This document shows positions 32,690 to 33,871 of a DNA stretch of 33,871 nt, piece by piece; the stretch's first letter is position 1; the number at the start of each line of letters is the position of its first letter. The stretch lies in NCBI GenBank assembly GCA_031279835.1, contig JAITHV010000122.1, forward strand, positions 1 to 33,871. The letters run 5' to 3'. This stretch comes from Coriobacteriales bacterium (GTDB taxonomy: Bacteria > Actinomycetota > Coriobacteriia > Coriobacteriales > UBA8131). Position numbers and translations under genes: made by a program. Below the pieces are notes generated by a model. It worked only from the letters and a program-made list of their open reading frames with translations, did no database searches and was not told the origin of the DNA.

Positions 32690-32871
32690 CGGGGTCGCAG
32701 CATGTCGCTGGGCCTGTAGCTGGGGACGGCCAGTAGACTTGACTGTCTGCGACGCGCAGACCAGCATGCGCCGTGCTATGCCTAGAATGAGAATGCAAGT
32801 CTGTAGCGGCATCTGATATGCTTGTGGCGTATTCGACAGGTCACGGCATCTCAGGGGATGAAGGAGCGCCC

Positions 32872-33871
32872 ATGGACGATGTTGCGGCATTCCTCAGCTC
32901 GTATAAGCACACACTAGTCAAACAGGTCGCTGAGGGCGTGTTTCCGCCTGAGTACCTCGAGGCCTACGAGTTCGAGAGCTGCCTCAAGCATCATGGCGGC
33001 AAGGAAGTCTACCTGGTGCGCGACCGTCGCACGCAGGGACACGCCATCTTGCGCGTCACTGACGGCACCAAGGGCGCGGGCGCTGAGCGTGCCGACGCAG
33101 AGTACGCCATTCTCTCAAAGCTTGACCATCCCGGGATCCCAAAGGTTTATGGCGCTACTTCACTCGGCAGCCGTTCCTTTTTGGTGCGCGAGTACTTCGA
33201 CGGCGAGCCCCTTGACGTGATCGCTTCCCATAGCGCGCTTTCTACGGCGGCCATTTACGACATCGCTCAGTGGCTATGTGTCATACTCAGCTATCTTCAT
33301 GCGAAGACCCCGCCGGTGATCCACCGCGACATCAAGCCGCAAAACATCATCATATGCCCTGACGGCTCGGTTGGGCTGACAGACTTTGGCATCGCCCGAA
33401 CATACCGTCCTGAGGCCACCTCCGACACCGAGTACGCCGGCACCCTGCCCTACGCCCCGCCCGAGCAATTCGGGTACGCGCAGTCCACGCCGCTTACCGA
33501 CATATACGCGCTCGGAATCGTGCTCGTCTACCTCGCCACCGGCTCGCCGCTTCGCCAAGACCTGCCCGGACGCATCAAGGACGGACAGCTTCGCCTGCTC
33601 ATTGAGAAGTGCATCGCCTTTGACCCTGCCGACCGTTTTCAGGACGCTGGCCAGGTGCTCAGGCGCATCAAGTTCATCAAGCGCGTCAGGCATATAAGGA
33701 GCGTCCGCTCCCGCAGCCGGCGCCTGGTGCTGCGCATAGCTACCGGCGCCCTCGTGGCAGCCGTCGTCGTGAGCGGCGGCACCCTGTTTGCTGCAAACGG
33801 CGGCTTTGAGGCCTTGGGGCGGGCGGTCAGCGGCGCGGGGGCAGAGACTGGCGGGGCGGGCGGGGCGGGCG
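32872..33871 (+). CDS. Membrane-anchored Ser/Thr protein kinase (PknB-like), truncated by the window edge
   Basis: The frame stays open to the last base (333 codons), so it is missing from the ORF track. The ATG has AAGGAG 5 nt upstream. Catalytic loop HRDIKPQN (Asp153, Asn158), DFG motif TDFGIART (Asp171) and APPEQF are present. The Gly-rich loop is not recognisable (KHHGGKEVYLV). The strand that should carry the ATP-binding Lys reads AILRVTDG, so the invariant Lys is displaced or replaced by Leu/Arg. A juxtamembrane Arg-rich stretch and a TM helix (about 286-307) follow, then a Gly/Ala-rich external part at the edge. Likely partner of the nearby HTH protein. Confidence 0.85.
   Translation, partial: MDDVAAFLSSYKHTLVKQVAEGVFPPEYLEAYEFESCLKHHGGKEVYLVRDRRTQGHAILRVTDGTKGAGAERADAEYAILSKLDHPGIPKVYGATSLGSRSFLVREYFDGEPLDVIASHSALSTAAIYDIAQWLCVILSYLHAKTPPVIHRDIKPQNIIICPDGSVGLTDFGIARTYRPEATSDTEYAGTLPYAPPEQFGYAQSTPLTDIYALGIVLVYLATGSPLRQDLPGRIKDGQLRLLIEKCIAFDPADRFQDAGQVLRRIKFIKRVRHIRSVRSRSRRLVLRIATGALVAAVVVSGGTLFAANGGFEALGRAVSGAGAETGGAGGAG

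Overview
The window looks like chromosomal DNA from a high-GC Gram-positive anaerobe, most likely class Coriobacteriia (Actinomycetota), perhaps near Eggerthellaceae. This rests on gene content and order: tmk-holB-ricT, greA-lysS, clpC-disA, a class I iron-sulfur fumarase and a TatA protein. I could not run a phylogeny. Most of the window is gene-dense and read on the minus strand. No rRNA, tRNA or CRISPR array was recognised.

Layout, left to right. 117-5173 (minus) is a compact type IV pilus-like operon in the order transglutaminase lipoprotein, GspF/PilC platform protein, four small membrane-anchored pseudopilin-like proteins and a PilT-type ATPase. No PilB-type ATPase and no canonical prepilin are visible. 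5229-10616 is a 1795-residue hybrid histidine-kinase-like protein. Its H-box His, N-box Asn and the receiver's acidic pair are all replaced, so it looks like a pseudokinase scaffold. 10934-17713 holds nicotinate phosphoribosyltransferase, then the ricT-holB-tmk block. Here tmk is fused in frame behind a complete class I fumarase (alpha and beta halves) through a 19-alanine linker. 17768-18930 is a divergent TetR regulator and flavin split-barrel protein, with a likely promoter and operator between them. 18958-25385 carries disA, clpC, lysS, greA and tatA.

25668-29978 is an accessory patch. An IS110-family element appears to have split a small membrane-anchored protein gene. A second, decayed DDE element has removed the 5' half of the adjoining ABC ATPase gene. 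Both elements carry unusually strong and interleaved inverted repeats. Beyond the second element lies an AT-rich stretch of about 130 bp.

30250-31606 (minus) encodes a helix-turn-helix-like regulator, a 35-residue Lys-Pro repeat micro-ORF overlapping its stop codon, and a DUF2085 membrane protein. On the plus strand follow a thioredoxin-like lipoprotein, a cluster of 27-bp repeats that includes a 16-bp perfect hairpin, and a Ser/Thr kinase that runs off the right edge.

The core blocks cover DNA replication (Tmk, HolB), RNA maturation (RicT), transcription and translation (GreA, LysRS), proteolysis (ClpC), c-di-AMP signalling (DisA), NAD salvage (PncB) and anaerobic carbon metabolism (fumarase). 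The surface-oriented genes are the pilus operon, the sensor protein and the redox lipoprotein.
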